Origin: Candidatus Zixiibacteriota bacterium
Lineage (GTDB): Bacteria > Zixibacteria > MSB-5A5 > GN15 > JAAZOE01
Length of the DNA: 44,834 bases
Direction of reading: 5' to 3'
NCBI GenBank assembly: GCA_023138975.1
Contig: JAGLON010000048.1
Span: 1 to 44,834 of the forward strand
Every line of letters begins with the position of its first letter. Within the stretch, counting starts at the first letter, position 1. Made by a program: the position numbers and the translations under genes. Below are positions 34,183-41,745 of the stretch, one piece after another. A model generated the notes under the pieces. It saw only the letters and a list, made by a program, of their open reading frames with translations. It did not search any database and was not told where the DNA came from.

Positions 34183-34425
34183 ATGCGAACTAAAACTTGT
34201 GATAACGATCATCAAGCCATAACGTTTAGTTATATTAGCGAACTTGAAGAGTGCCCTATTTGTAAGATTATTAGGAAACATGGATGGGAAATAAGAGATC
34301 TTAATAAAGAGCATGAAGAGGGATTAGAGAAACCCTATAAAGAAATAGGAAACCTTAAACGTATAATACAAATATCTCATCAAGAAATAACTAGGCTGGA
34401 GAAGAGGAAACAATGGAACGTTTAA
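34183..34425 (+). CDS. Small zinc-finger/coiled-coil protein
   Basis: 80 aa. N-terminal Cys6...CPIC (24-27) could bind zinc together with His10, followed by a long charged helix (about 35-78) that looks coiled-coil forming. Its end overlaps the TetR-like gene by 13 bases. The role is unknown; the layout resembles small phage transcription modulators. Confidence 0.6.
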   Translation: MRTKTCDNDHQAITFSYISELEECPICKIIRKHGWEIRDLNKEHEEGLEKPYKEIGNLKRIIQISHQEITRLEKRKQWNV

Positions 34426-34727
34426 AACCGAATGATAGAAAGCAGCAAATAGTGGACGCGGCGGTGGAATTAGCGGTATTAAAAGGTGGGTATAGGAATA
34501 TCACACGGGATAATGTCGCGTTGATAGCTAATTGTTCTAGGGGTCTTATTAACTATCATTTTGATACAATTGAAGAACTTAGAGGGGAGGTTATTAAAAG
34601 AGCTATAGCCTTAGCTATCCCTAATTTAATTGCTGAAGCTATCCTTGATAAGTCTCCTTTGGTTAGTAATATCTCCGAAGATTTAAGAGCTAAAGCCGCC
34701 AATTCAATTCTATCAAAAAAGGATTAA
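34413..34727 (+). CDS. Short TetR-like DNA-binding regulator
   Basis: 104 aa. The N-terminal helix-turn-helix is clear (RKQQIVDAAVELA, then TRDNVALIANCSRGLINYHF, about residues 9-50), as in TetR repressors. Normal TetR proteins are about 200 aa with a ligand-binding dimer domain; here only some 50 residues follow, so the ligand domain is missing or replaced. It may be the repressor of one of the palindromic phage operators (GTAGCSGCTAC or the arms at 30693/30733). That assignment is inference. Confidence 0.78.
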   Translation: MERLKPNDRKQQIVDAAVELAVLKGGYRNITRDNVALIANCSRGLINYHFDTIEELRGEVIKRAIALAIPNLIAEAILDKSPLVSNISEDLRAKAANSILSKKD

Positions 34728-34728
34728 T

Positions 34729-37089
34729 ATGGAGACAATACCAAGCGCTTTGGGGTCGCTTGCGACCTGGAATCAATTTATATTGCATAATGATAGTAAA
34801 GTGCCCGTAAATCCTAGTACGCTAGAAAAAATAGATCCCCATCTCCCCACATCCTGGATGAACGCCGACACGGCACTTTTTTTAGGTAAACAACTTAATC
34901 TTGGTGTAGGCTTTGTGTTTACTGAAAATGACCCCTTCTTTTTCTTTGATATTGATAACTGTTATAACGGAAATGGTTGGTCAGATCTTGCAAATAATAT
35001 ATGCGCCCAATTTTCCGGGTGTGCTATGGAAGTGTCGCGCTCCGGTACGGGCCTACATATTTTAGGTACCGGAAATCCTGAACACGTCCGTTGTAAAAAT
35101 ATACCCCTTAATTTAGAGTTTTATACGTCAAAAAGATATGTTGCTCTTACCGGTACGGGGATAACGGGGGATATTTCTTATCAACCCGTGGGGCTACAAG
35201 ATCTAGTTAATGCCTATTTTACTGGTGATGTGGCTCAAGATGCCGATTGGACCGACGGTCCTGTAGAAGAGTGGAACGGCCCTGAAGATGACGACAAGTT
35301 AATTAAAAAAGCTCTTAAGTCTAAAAGCGGCGGGTCGATGTTTGGGGGGCGCGCTTCGTTTAAAGAACTATGGACGGCGGAGGGTGATAAGTTAGGGGAA
35401 GTTTATCCCGATCAGGGGGGTCTTAGAGCTTTTGATAGTAGTAGCGCTGATGCCGCGTTGACTCAACATCTAGCTTTTTGGACGGGTAAAGATTGTGAGC
35501 GTATCGACCGGCTCTTTAGGCAATCCAAGTTAATGCGAGAAAAGTGGGACACAAGAGAAGATTACAGAACCCGGACCATACTACATGCCGTGGGCCATTG
35601 CAAAAAAGTATACGGAACTAAACGTAAATCCGTTGCCCCGGTAGAGCCCATGGTTGATACCGGTGATAATATACGGATGGGCTTCCAGTATCTTGCAGTA
35701 GAGGAACAAATAGCCCTTTTTAAAGGCTGCGTGTACATACGTGATGTGCATAGGGTTTTTACCCCGGACGGCTCCCTTTTACGCCCTGAACAATTTAAAG
35801 CCGCTTACGGGGGCTACACGCTCGCATTAGACTCTGTAAACGGCAAGACTACTCGTAACGCGTGGGACGCTTTCACGGAGTCAATGGCTTACCATTTTCC
35901 CAAAGCACATAGCGGTTGTTTTCGTCCCGAATGTCCCCCCGGGGCACTTATTAAGGAAGAGGATAGAGCCCTTGTTAATACTTACATACCTATTACTACC
36001 CCCCGCAAGCAGGGTGACGCCACACCGTTTTTACAACATCTGGCAAAAGTCTTACCGGTCCCTAGGGATCAACAAATATTACTATCCTATATGGCGGCGT
36101 GCGTTCAATATCCGGGTACCAAATTTCAGTGGTCACCACTTTTACAGGGGTGCGAGGGTAACGGAAAGACCCTTTTTATTAATTGTATGACTGAGGCTAT
36201 GGGTTATAGATACACGCATTTACCTAATGCCTCCGAACTAGCAAAAAGTGGTGGTAAGTTTAATGCGTGGCTTGATAACAAACTATTTATCGGTGTTGAA
36301 GAAATATATGTTGGTGATCGTCGGGAAGTATCGGACGCTCTTAAACCCCTCATAACAAACAGCCGAATTGAGATACAGGGTAAAGGTGATAATCAGGTTA
36401 TGGGGGATAATAGGGCGAATTTTTTTATGTGTAGTCAACATAAAGACGCGGTTCTTAAAACTAGAAGAGACCGGCGGTACTGTGTATTTTTTACCGCTCA
36501 ACAAAATGAAGACGACATGATACAAGCTGGTTGGATAACCCCCACTTTTACTCCCACCAATTATTTCCCGAAATTATATGATTGGCTTAGGGCCGAGGGC
36601 TATGCAATAGTAAATGATTACTTAAGGTCTTATAAGATAGCTGATGAACTTAATCCCGCTACAAGTTGCCATCGTGCGCCCGTTACCTCTAGTACTAACG
36701 AGGCCATCTATGTATCTATGGGACGTGTTGAGCAAGAAATACTTGCGGCAATAGAAGAGGGACGCCCTGGATTTTGTGGGGGCTGGATTTCCTCAATGAT
36801 GCTTAATAAGTTCTTAGAGGAGCGTCGAGATAACAAGCGCGTTCCCAGGAATAGGCGTAGGGAGTTACTTAAAAACTTGGGGTATATTCAGCACCCAGGG
36901 CTTAGGAATGGACGCGTTAACGTTACGATACCATTTGAAGGGGGGAAACCCCGCCTGTATGTACTTGCAGGCCATTTAGTTGCAAATATTACGGACGGGG
37001 TTATGATCGTTCAGAAGTATAAAGAAGCGCAGGGTTATATTTTAGAGTCTGAGGGATTAACGTCTACGGCAGGTAACGGCACCTTATGA
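34729..37089 (+). CDS. Primase-helicase (archaeo-eukaryotic primase-polymerase plus SF3 helicase)
   Basis: 786 aa. The N-terminal primase-like part (about 1-170) has FFFDIDNC with metal ligands D74/D76 and SRSGTGLH with H111, the DxD and SxH motifs of AEP primases. The C-terminal D5-like SF3 helicase shows Walker A GCEGNGKT (about 473-480), the acidic FIGVEEIY (Walker B, about 519-526), and the motif with NRANFFMCSQHKD (about 561-573). It would open and prime the phage origin for the family A polymerase. Its last 55 bases are overlapped by a convergent gene. Confidence 0.9.
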   Translation: METIPSALGSLATWNQFILHNDSKVPVNPSTLEKIDPHLPTSWMNADTALFLGKQLNLGVGFVFTENDPFFFFDIDNCYNGNGWSDLANNICAQFSGCAMEVSRSGTGLHILGTGNPEHVRCKNIPLNLEFYTSKRYVALTGTGITGDISYQPVGLQDLVNAYFTGDVAQDADWTDGPVEEWNGPEDDDKLIKKALKSKSGGSMFGGRASFKELWTAEGDKLGEVYPDQGGLRAFDSSSADAALTQHLAFWTGKDCERIDRLFRQSKLMREKWDTREDYRTRTILHAVGHCKKVYGTKRKSVAPVEPMVDTGDNIRMGFQYLAVEEQIALFKGCVYIRDVHRVFTPDGSLLRPEQFKAAYGGYTLALDSVNGKTTRNAWDAFTESMAYHFPKAHSGCFRPECPPGALIKEEDRALVNTYIPITTPRKQGDATPFLQHLAKVLPVPRDQQILLSYMAACVQYPGTKFQWSPLLQGCEGNGKTLFINCMTEAMGYRYTHLPNASELAKSGGKFNAWLDNKLFIGVEEIYVGDRREVSDALKPLITNSRIEIQGKGDNQVMGDNRANFFMCSQHKDAVLKTRRDRRYCVFFTAQQNEDDMIQAGWITPTFTPTNYFPKLYDWLRAEGYAIVNDYLRSYKIADELNPATSCHRAPVTSSTNEAIYVSMGRVEQEILAAIEEGRPGFCGGWISSMMLNKFLEERRDNKRVPRNRRRELLKNLGYIQHPGLRNGRVNVTIPFEGGKPRLYVLAGHLVANITDGVMIVQKYKEAQGYILESEGLTSTAGNGTL

Positions 37090-37394
37090 TGTGTGGCTAT
37101 AAGTTCCCATAAAACTTTTAATAATTCAGGATTATCCTTTATATACGGGATTCTAAACGTACCAAAATTTTTCTTACATTTAATACATATTGCTTTTATT
37201 CCATGACAAGACGGGGAATCTTCTCGCTTTTGCATAAGCTCGTAAGTTATGTCATGATGACAAGAACATTTTTCTTCACATAATTCCGCCTCGTATTTAT
37301 CTTTAAATTCAGACCCACAACTATCGCATTTAAAGCTATTAAATTGTATCATTCTTGCGGGCACTTCCTTATATACTGTTATTATTTCAACCAT
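37035..37394 (-). CDS. Zinc-finger protein, unknown
   Basis: 119 aa. Several CXXC pairs: FKCDSCGSEF (about 21-30), CEEKCSCHH (about 39-47) and ICIKCKKNF (about 69-78), suggesting two zinc modules. It is the promoter-distal gene of the leftward small-gene operon and overlaps the end of the primase gene tail-to-tail by 55 bases. No terminator was recognised in the overlap. Function unknown. Confidence 0.6.
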   Translation of the reverse strand: MVEIITVYKEVPARMIQFNSFKCDSCGSEFKDKYEAELCEEKCSCHHDITYELMQKREDSPSCHGIKAICIKCKKNFGTFRIPYIKDNPELLKVLWELIATHHKVPLPAVDVNPSDSKI

Positions 37395-37396
37395 TA

Positions 37397-37546
37397 CTAT
37401 TCCTCCTTCCGTTTCTTATCACTAAACTCTTTTAATGCCCGAAATACTTGAGGCTCTAAATAAATTCTATCTGTAGGATGTTTATGATCATTAACATGAA
37501 GCCAAATTCCATCGCCGATATACTCAAACTCCTTAACATCGTCCAT
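37397..37546 (-). CDS. 49-aa small early protein
   Basis: ATG 37546 with AAGGAGG upstream, stop TAG at 37399-37397. The product begins MDDVKEFEYIGDGIWLHV and ends with a basic helix (EFSDKKRKEE). It neatly fills the gap between its two neighbours on the same strand, which supports reality. No family recognised. Confidence 0.55.
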   Translation of the reverse strand: MDDVKEFEYIGDGIWLHVNDHKHPTDRIYLEPQVFRALKEFSDKKRKEE

Positions 37547-37548
37547 AA

Positions 37549-37902
37549 TTATTGTTCCTCCTTAAGTTTCCGTAAAGCCCGCTCGACAAGCCGGGATTTG
37601 ATGTGACCTTTCTTAGCCATTAGCTCAAGCCATGCGGCTATGCTGCGGCTCAAAGTAAAAGTAAGGCGTGCTTTACGTTCTTCTAGTGGCTTTGGTTTAC
37701 GGCCTTGCCCTCTTCCGGGGCCACCACTATTAATTTCTTTTGATATGTGGCTAACATAATCGTAGGTTACGTTATCTGTTCGTTCTCTTTCTGATATAAT
37801 GTGTGGAATATTACAACCCTCAATGCCCTTAGGACCGTAATGCCTAAGCCCAATAAGCTCACCAGTGGTCCTATTAACTACCTTTATATCTGTTCTTATC
37901 AT
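37549..37902 (-). CDS. Ribbon-helix-helix-like DNA-binding protein
   Basis: 117 aa. The second half has a basic linker (GPGRGQGRKPKPLEERKA, about 61-78), then LTFTLSRSIAAWLELMAKKG...SRLVERALRKL (about 80-113), the strand-helix-helix pattern of RHH/Arc-type regulators. The N-terminal half (about 1-55) is of unknown fold. It could bind the iterons or palindromes of the divergent control region upstream of this operon. It overlaps the 56-aa gene upstream by four bases. Confidence 0.6.
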   Translation of the reverse strand: MIRTDIKVVNRTTGELIGLRHYGPKGIEGCNIPHIISERERTDNVTYDYVSHISKEINSGGPGRGQGRKPKPLEERKARLTFTLSRSIAAWLELMAKKGHIKSRLVERALRKLKEEQ

Positions 37903-38069
37903 GATCCTCTTACCTCCTGCTCTATAATCTCATATTCCGTATCATCTAGACGCTCCTGATTTTTAACTATTGCTCCGGTATTAAATGTCGTTCCCTCAGG
38001 TAAACGGTATGCAAATCTTTTTATTCTACCGGTTTTAAGATCTTCTGCGGTTATCTTTATCTCTATCAT
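37899..38069 (-). CDS. 56-aa small early protein
   Basis: ATG 38069 overlapping the preceding gene's stop, and TGA at 37901-37899 overlapping the next start (ATGA junctions on both sides), typical of a real gene in a coupled operon. The sequence begins MIEIKITAEDLKTGRIKRFAY and is acidic at the end. No function recognised. Confidence 0.55.
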   Translation of the reverse strand: MIEIKITAEDLKTGRIKRFAYRLPEGTTFNTGAIVKNQERLDDTEYEIIEQEVRGS

Positions 38070-38263
38070 AGTCCTTTTACCCCCTCATAATATTCCGGAA
38101 ACTCCCCAGCTATCGAATGATACCTACTATCTTCCATATCCACCTCCCACATGCATACCCGTGGCCCCTCTAAAAATACCCAATGCCCGGTGTAAACGCC
38201 GCCGACTAAAGGAGAGAGTTCAACGGGCTTTCCGGCGCGTATCTTACAATACCCTTTGTCCAC
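38066..38263 (-). CDS. 65-aa small early protein
   Basis: 65 aa, small and aromatic-rich (GGVYTGHWVFLEGPRVCMWEVD), probably a short beta barrel or sheet. It overlaps the downstream gene by four bases. Unknown function. Confidence 0.5.
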   Translation of the reverse strand: MDKGYCKIRAGKPVELSPLVGGVYTGHWVFLEGPRVCMWEVDMEDSRYHSIAGEFPEYYEGVKGL

Positions 38264-38268
38264 TGTGG

Positions 38269-38697
38269 TTACTCCTCGTACTCTACATTAATTAGGCTGT
38301 TATCGTAGTTATCAAGGATAGCATTACTAATCTCTTCAATAAGTTCATTAGTCCAAAAATTCCAATTCTGAAGCGCATCTACCCGATATCCTTTTAAAAG
38401 GCCACTTTCTTGAGTATCATAAAATTCGGCTATAACCACTCCATCATAATTCCCGGGCCAAATAAAAATCGGAAAGCCATCCAGCCGTATACCTATGATT
38501 TTATGCGGTTGTTCATAGATATAAAAGTCCCTAATCAATAGGGCCATTTTATATCCTGCTTCCTCACGGGTAAGTTTTGTTTTAATTGTAATGGGTTGTT
38601 TTTTAGGTTCGTCTGTAAGTAAACTAAGCATTTCAGACAACTTCTCATTAAGGGAATCAAATCCAGCTTTAATATCTTTTAGCAATTGTTCTTTCAT
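38269..38697 (-). CDS. 142-aa early protein, unknown
   Basis: The N-terminal 30 residues form a helix (LLKDIKAGFDSLNEKLSEML), then a mixed fold with aromatic strands (IIGIRLDGFPIFIWPG) and a helical acidic C-terminus. Sits in the leftward operon with no overlap. No family recognised. Confidence 0.55.
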   Translation of the reverse strand: MKEQLLKDIKAGFDSLNEKLSEMLSLLTDEPKKQPITIKTKLTREEAGYKMALLIRDFYIYEQPHKIIGIRLDGFPIFIWPGNYDGVVIAEFYDTQESGLLKGYRVDALQNWNFWTNELIEEISNAILDNYDNSLINVEYEE

Positions 38698-38700
38698 GAT

Positions 38701-39051
38701 CTATTTCCTTTCTTTTAAAAGTAATTTAGCATATAAATTCTCAAGAAATACTAGCTCTCTGTACGCTAACTTTTGAGAGCGGCCATCGATAATACAAAAA
38801 TCCCCATAAATGTTAGGTAGGCGTTTGGAGTCTACGTAATCAATCCAATCCATATAGGGTGTATTATGACATCCAGTAACCCCAACATAATCAGGTATAG
38901 GACAAAAGGATCTACAGGAGGTTTCAAAACCCTTGCTTGAGTTAATGCATAAACTACAATTTGTAGACCCCCGATCCTTACCCTCATTATACACGATCTC
39001 ATGCCACTTTAGGATAGATCGTTCAAATGCTGTTTTAAGTTTAGGTTCCAC
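38701..39051 (-). CDS. Cys-rich metal-binding protein
   Basis: 116 aa from GTG 39051, with AAGGAG upstream. Cysteines lie in CSLC (about 32-35), TSCRSFCP (about 44-51) and GCHNTPYMDW (about 60-69). The pattern with a following PYxDW is one I have seen in many phage early proteins and fits a zinc or iron-sulfur site. The C-terminal part is helical. Function unknown. Confidence 0.6.
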   Translation of the reverse strand: MEPKLKTAFERSILKWHEIVYNEGKDRGSTNCSLCINSSKGFETSCRSFCPIPDYVGVTGCHNTPYMDWIDYVDSKRLPNIYGDFCIIDGRSQKLAYRELVFLENLYAKLLLKERK

Positions 39052-39053
39052 GG

Positions 39054-39323
39054 TTAGCTCCTTTCTTGTAATAACCCCTCTTTTTTAATGTCAAATATCC
39101 GAAGTGTTCCGCCCGGTATGGTAAAATTATCGGATCTGTCACTTAAAAAATACACCTTATCTAAGCCCCAGTCAAAAACCCGAACATACCAATATTGTCC
39201 TTCAAACTCATATTCCACGGTAAGTTGCCCCCAGTAATCGACCAGTTTAGGATTTAAAACTTCATGATCCTTCGGTAATCTTATTTCAACTCGGTCATAA
39301 TCCATAGTAAGGTTGATGTCCAT
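39054..39323 (-). CDS. 89-aa early protein, beta-rich
   Basis: Strand-rich acidic protein with aromatic residues (YWGQLTVEYEFEGQYWYVRV). Likely a small beta fold. Lies two bases from the next gene in the operon. No family recognised. Confidence 0.5.
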   Translation of the reverse strand: MDINLTMDYDRVEIRLPKDHEVLNPKLVDYWGQLTVEYEFEGQYWYVRVFDWGLDKVYFLSDRSDNFTIPGGTLRIFDIKKEGLLQERS

Positions 39324-39327
39324 GCCA

Positions 39328-39558
39328 TTATACCCCCGTGCCCTTAAAAGTTTTTACCGCCAACCCAGCGTTAACTCGTTTTTGCCGGGATTTACTATTT
39401 AAGGTGTGACCTCTTCCGGCTTCTGCCCGACAGTGGTGTTTATAGCAGAGGGAAGCCGACTTTTTAGTTTCTACCAGCCTTCGTTTAATCCGCTTAGTAC
39501 ACCCTATGTGCTTACAGGTCCTGTTGGATAATTCCGTATGTGGGTATGATTTTTTCAT
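39328..39558 (-). CDS. Small basic Cys/His protein
   Basis: 76 aa, very basic, with CKHIGC (about 15-20) and CYKHHC (about 38-43), a likely zinc finger resembling a reduced HNH- or recombination-type module. AGGAG lies before ATG 39558. It probably binds nucleic acid. No catalytic motif complete enough for a nuclease call. Confidence 0.55.
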   Translation of the reverse strand: MKKSYPHTELSNRTCKHIGCTKRIKRRLVETKKSASLCYKHHCRAEAGRGHTLNSKSRQKRVNAGLAVKTFKGTGV

Positions 39559-39779
39559 ACTTTTATGCTCCTTTCATCAGTTAATATTAATAACATCAGT
39601 ACCGCTTTAAGTTCATTTTTATCTACCGCTATACTCACTCGGCTATCTATCCTTATATCCACATAGTCACCATCTACTATAAATCTAACATCACCCTCAC
39701 CTGTTGGATACGGATTGTTATAATCTACACGTATTGGTATTGACGCCTTAACTAGTCCTTTTTCTTCTACTGTAGCCAT
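39555..39779 (-). CDS. 74-aa early protein
   Basis: Start ATG 39779 chosen because GGGGAG lies before it; the in-frame upstream start at 39848 would overlap the secreted-protein gene and has no site. Beta-rich with PTGEGDVRFIVDGDYVDIRID (two parts). Overlaps the downstream gene by four bases. Function unknown. Confidence 0.55.
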   Translation of the reverse strand: MATVEEKGLVKASIPIRVDYNNPYPTGEGDVRFIVDGDYVDIRIDSRVSIAVDKNELKAVLMLLILTDERSIKV

Positions 39780-39795
39780 GATGCTCCCCTTTCCG

Positions 39796-40437
39796 TTAAA
39801 ACCAGAATTTATAATTAAATCCAACTCCCCCCGATGGTTGTATGCCAAAAGAAAGGCTGTGTGAGTCCCCCTTAAACCAATCTTGCGTTTTAAGATAGCG
39901 GCTTCCTTGATAAACAGCTAAGCCCGTCATGACAATGGCAAACCTATTGGCGGTAGAATCACTTGAATAATACCCGACACCTTCTATGTCACCCTGGAAT
40001 TGATTCCCCGCCTCTCTGTTTGAGTGCTTAATAAACTTATGATTCAAAGAATATGAGATGGGATTAATGATATTCCATGCCATCATGCCCCTGATATAAG
40101 CGCTATTTTTATCTATTTTTTTTGACCTAAGGATAATCTCCGACCCAACTATCTGAGATATTAGACCTGATGAGTATAATAACCCCCCGTCAGAATCACA
40201 TATATTATACACTGTAAATGTTAGGGGTTGATCATAAGTACCTGTGTGCCAATTAAGATCAATACCATTTAAATCTGCCGTGAACGCGTGAGCTGACTCA
40301 TGAATCATAAAGGATGTTATTATCCCCGAAGAGAACTTTAGAAGAGAACCAAACGTAATATCTTCAGCCCTAGCGATAGAGAGGTTAAAAAGAAAAACGA
40401 ACGGGACCATCACGCTTATTATAAATCGGTTTATCAT
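39796..40437 (-). CDS. Predicted secreted HExxH protein with outer-membrane-like C-terminus
   Basis: 213 aa. A clear signal peptide spans residues 1-24 with an ARA cleavage site. Then HESAH (46-50) forms an HExxH zinc-protease motif. Residues 60-200 have short amphipathic strands and aromatic turns. The last residues SLSFGIQPSGGVGFNYKFWF end in Phe with alternating aromatic strand residues, as bacterial outer-membrane barrels do. It may be exported to modify or degrade the host envelope, help lysis, or exclude other phages. No third zinc ligand is identified. GGGAG precedes ATG 40437. Confidence 0.6.
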   Translation of the reverse strand: MINRFIISVMVPFVFLFNLSIARAEDITFGSLLKFSSGIITSFMIHESAHAFTADLNGIDLNWHTGTYDQPLTFTVYNICDSDGGLLYSSGLISQIVGSEIILRSKKIDKNSAYIRGMMAWNIINPISYSLNHKFIKHSNREAGNQFQGDIEGVGYYSSDSTANRFAIVMTGLAVYQGSRYLKTQDWFKGDSHSLSFGIQPSGGVGFNYKFWF

Positions 40438-40449
40438 TTTAGCTCCCTT

Positions 40450-40680
40450 TTAATAGACCGCGATCCAAAAACCTTCGGTACCTCTATATCTATGGCCGCC
40501 TACACAGTATTGCTTTGTTTTACTCCGTTGTAGCGCCCCATATAAATTACTCTGTTTTGTTTGAGGAGCGACCAGTCCGCCAATAATTAGGATTACAGCA
40601 CTATCGGGCCAACTATTTTTCGCTAGGTTCCGGGCTAAATAACTTTTCGGACAGTTTTGGATATACTCAGCTTTCGTCAT
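40450..40680 (-). CDS. Small early protein, 76 aa
   Basis: ATG 40680 has GGAGGT six bases upstream; a longer in-frame start at 40713 lacks this. Contains a hydrophobic stretch (AVILIIGGLVA, about 29-39) and a QYCVGGHRYRGTEGFWIAVY C-terminus in two parts. It could be membrane-associated. Not recognised. Confidence 0.55.
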   Translation of the reverse strand: MTKAEYIQNCPKSYLARNLAKNSWPDSAVILIIGGLVAPQTKQSNLYGALQRSKTKQYCVGGHRYRGTEGFWIAVY

Positions 40681-40684
40681 GGTG

Positions 40685-40906
40685 TTACCTCCTAGATTTC
40701 CATACGGGTTCAAGATACCTGTCTCTCTTTTTCATTAGTATATCTAACTGGGGTTCATAGATATTAATAAAATTTGCTAAACGATCGGTGGGGTATTCTT
40801 CGGCATGCATTCTATCGCAGATTTCTTTAATTTCAGCTTGTATCTGATTGAATCGTTTTGTTGCCTGAATACCTAAATATTTTACTTTCATTTCCACGGT
40901 GCCCAC
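40685..40906 (-). CDS. First gene of the leftward small-gene operon
   Basis: Up to 73 aa, helical and charged (RFNQIQAEIKEICDRM, LDILMKKRDRYLEPVW). The start is ambiguous: GTG 40906, GTG 40897 or ATG 40891. AAGGGTGGG lies best placed for 40897. It begins about 25-30 bases downstream of a perfect consensus promoter, so it is the first product of that operon. Possibly a small coiled-coil DNA or protein binder. Confidence 0.6.
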   Translation of the reverse strand: MGTVEMKVKYLGIQATKRFNQIQAEIKEICDRMHAEEYPTDRLANFINIYEPQLDILMKKRDRYLEPVWKSRR

Positions 40907-40930
40907 CCTTTCGTCGTTGAAGTTATGGGG

Positions 40931-40959
40931 ATTATAATACCCCCTTTGATTAATGTCAA
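40931..40959 (-). promoter_or_regulatory. Consensus sigma-70 promoter for the leftward small-gene operon
   Basis: On the minus strand TTGACA (40959-40954), a 17-bp spacer and TATAAT (40936-40931), a perfect match to the bacterial housekeeping consensus. It should be highly active right after DNA entry, which marks the leftward small genes as early. The four 28-bp repeats start 21 bp upstream of its -35 box. Confidence 0.9.
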
Positions 40960-40980
40960 CACTTATTTCAAACTATTTTT

Positions 40981-41088
40981 GAAGAGGCCAGGATACTGAA
41001 GCGGCCCCGAAGAGGCCAGGATACTGAAGCGGCCCCGAAGAGGCCAGGATACTGAAGCGGCCCCGAAGAGGCCAGGATACTGAAGCGG
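40981..41088 (+). repeat. Four 28-bp tandem repeats (iterons)
   Basis: The unit GAAGAGGCCAGGATACTGAA followed by GCGGCCCC is 28 bp and repeats perfectly at 40981, 41009 and 41037, with a 24-bp partial fourth at 41065. There are no spacers, so it is not a CRISPR array. It lies exactly between two divergent promoters (40931-40959 and 41103-41131). Iterons in this position commonly bind a replication initiator or a regulator. Confidence 0.85.
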
Positions 41089-41102
41089 CGGGAAAAATAT
41101 AC

Positions 41103-41140
41103 TTGACATACCGTAGCCGCTAGAATACCCTAGCCGCTAC
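41103..41140 (+). promoter_or_regulatory. Promoter covered by two GTAGCCGCTAC-type operators
   Basis: TTGACA (41103-41108), 17-bp spacer, TACCCT (41126-41131). Palindromes GTAGCCGCTAG (41113-41123) and CTAGCCGCTAC (41130-41140) lie in the spacer and over the -10 box, centres 17 bp apart. A protein binding them should block or remodel this promoter, which drives the gene at 41168. AGGAGG follows for its GTG start. Confidence 0.75.
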
Positions 41141-41167
41141 ATAAAAATAACTCTAGGAGGTATTATT

Positions 41168-41389
41168 GTGTTTAACCACATTAGCGAAGAAATTTCGGGT
41201 TACAGGTTCAAGACGGGGCTTTTTGGTAAACAAATTTTGCAGGTACAAGTGAAATTACAAACATATTGCATCCTTTCACTAACAAGGGGGCCTGATCGTT
41301 ATAAATATAGAAACGCTACTAAAGAAGAAATTGGGATCGTGTCCGCTACAAAAAATAAAAAGGTGCCTTTGTCCGCTACGGTTGATTAA
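41168..41389 (+). CDS. 73-aa early protein under the operator-controlled promoter
   Basis: GTG start 41168 with AGGAGG seven bases upstream. The sequence is basic and beta-rich (GKQILQVQVKLQTYCILSLTRG in two parts), with no family recognised. As the first gene downstream of the two palindromes it could be the regulator of the switch or an early effector. No HTH motif seen. Confidence 0.6.
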   Translation: MFNHISEEISGYRFKTGLFGKQILQVQVKLQTYCILSLTRGPDRYKYRNATKEEIGIVSATKNKKVPLSATVD

Positions 41390-41400
41390 AGTACATACGC

Positions 41401-41523
41401 CCCCCTACACCCCCATACTAAGCGTTTTGTACGGGGGCGCGTAACCCACCGTTATTACTACTAAAATAGAGCGTCAAAACCCCCTACACTTCTTCGTTCG
41501 GGGGCACCTTAACTACCTGATAT
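41401..41523. repeat. Left arm of a 123-bp perfect inverted repeat
   Basis: Reverse-complementary to 41746-41868 over all 123 bases by direct reading. It includes runs of C, the segment AATAGAGCGTCAAAACCCCC and the end CTACCTGATAT. Its partner's segment GTAGGGGGTTTTGACGCTCT occurs twice in the right region (about 41782 and 41861), so the arm also contains an internal direct-repeat history. Confidence 0.88.
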
Positions 41524-41605
41524 TACCCCTCTTTTTTGATTTACTACATACTTTCCCCCCTATAAAGTAGTATATTGGTAGCAAAAAGTACGGGAATAGG
41601 TATAT

Positions 41606-41680
41606 GTAGCGGCTACAAGCGGCTACGCAGGGATGTGTGGCGATGGGGTGTAGCCGCTACAGGCGGCTAGCGTAGCGGGT
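41606..41680. promoter_or_regulatory. Cluster of GTAGCSGCTAC palindromes in the loop of the inverted repeat
   Basis: Full sites GTAGCGGCTAC (41606-41616) and GTAGCCGCTAC (41650-41660), plus half-matching AAGCGGCTAC (41617-41626), AGGCGGCTAG (41661-41670) and CGTAGCGG (41671-41678). These are the same motifs as at 41113 and 41130, so one protein probably binds both places. Confidence 0.7.
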
Positions 41681-41745
41681 GTTACTGCCACCGATATAGT
41701 GTTTTGTTCGGGGGAAAGTGTGTAGTAAATCAAAAAGGTGTAAGG

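Noticed and set aside
40981..41088. Possible CRISPR array
   Set aside because: Repeats are directly joined with no spacers and no cas genes nearby; tandem iterons fit better.
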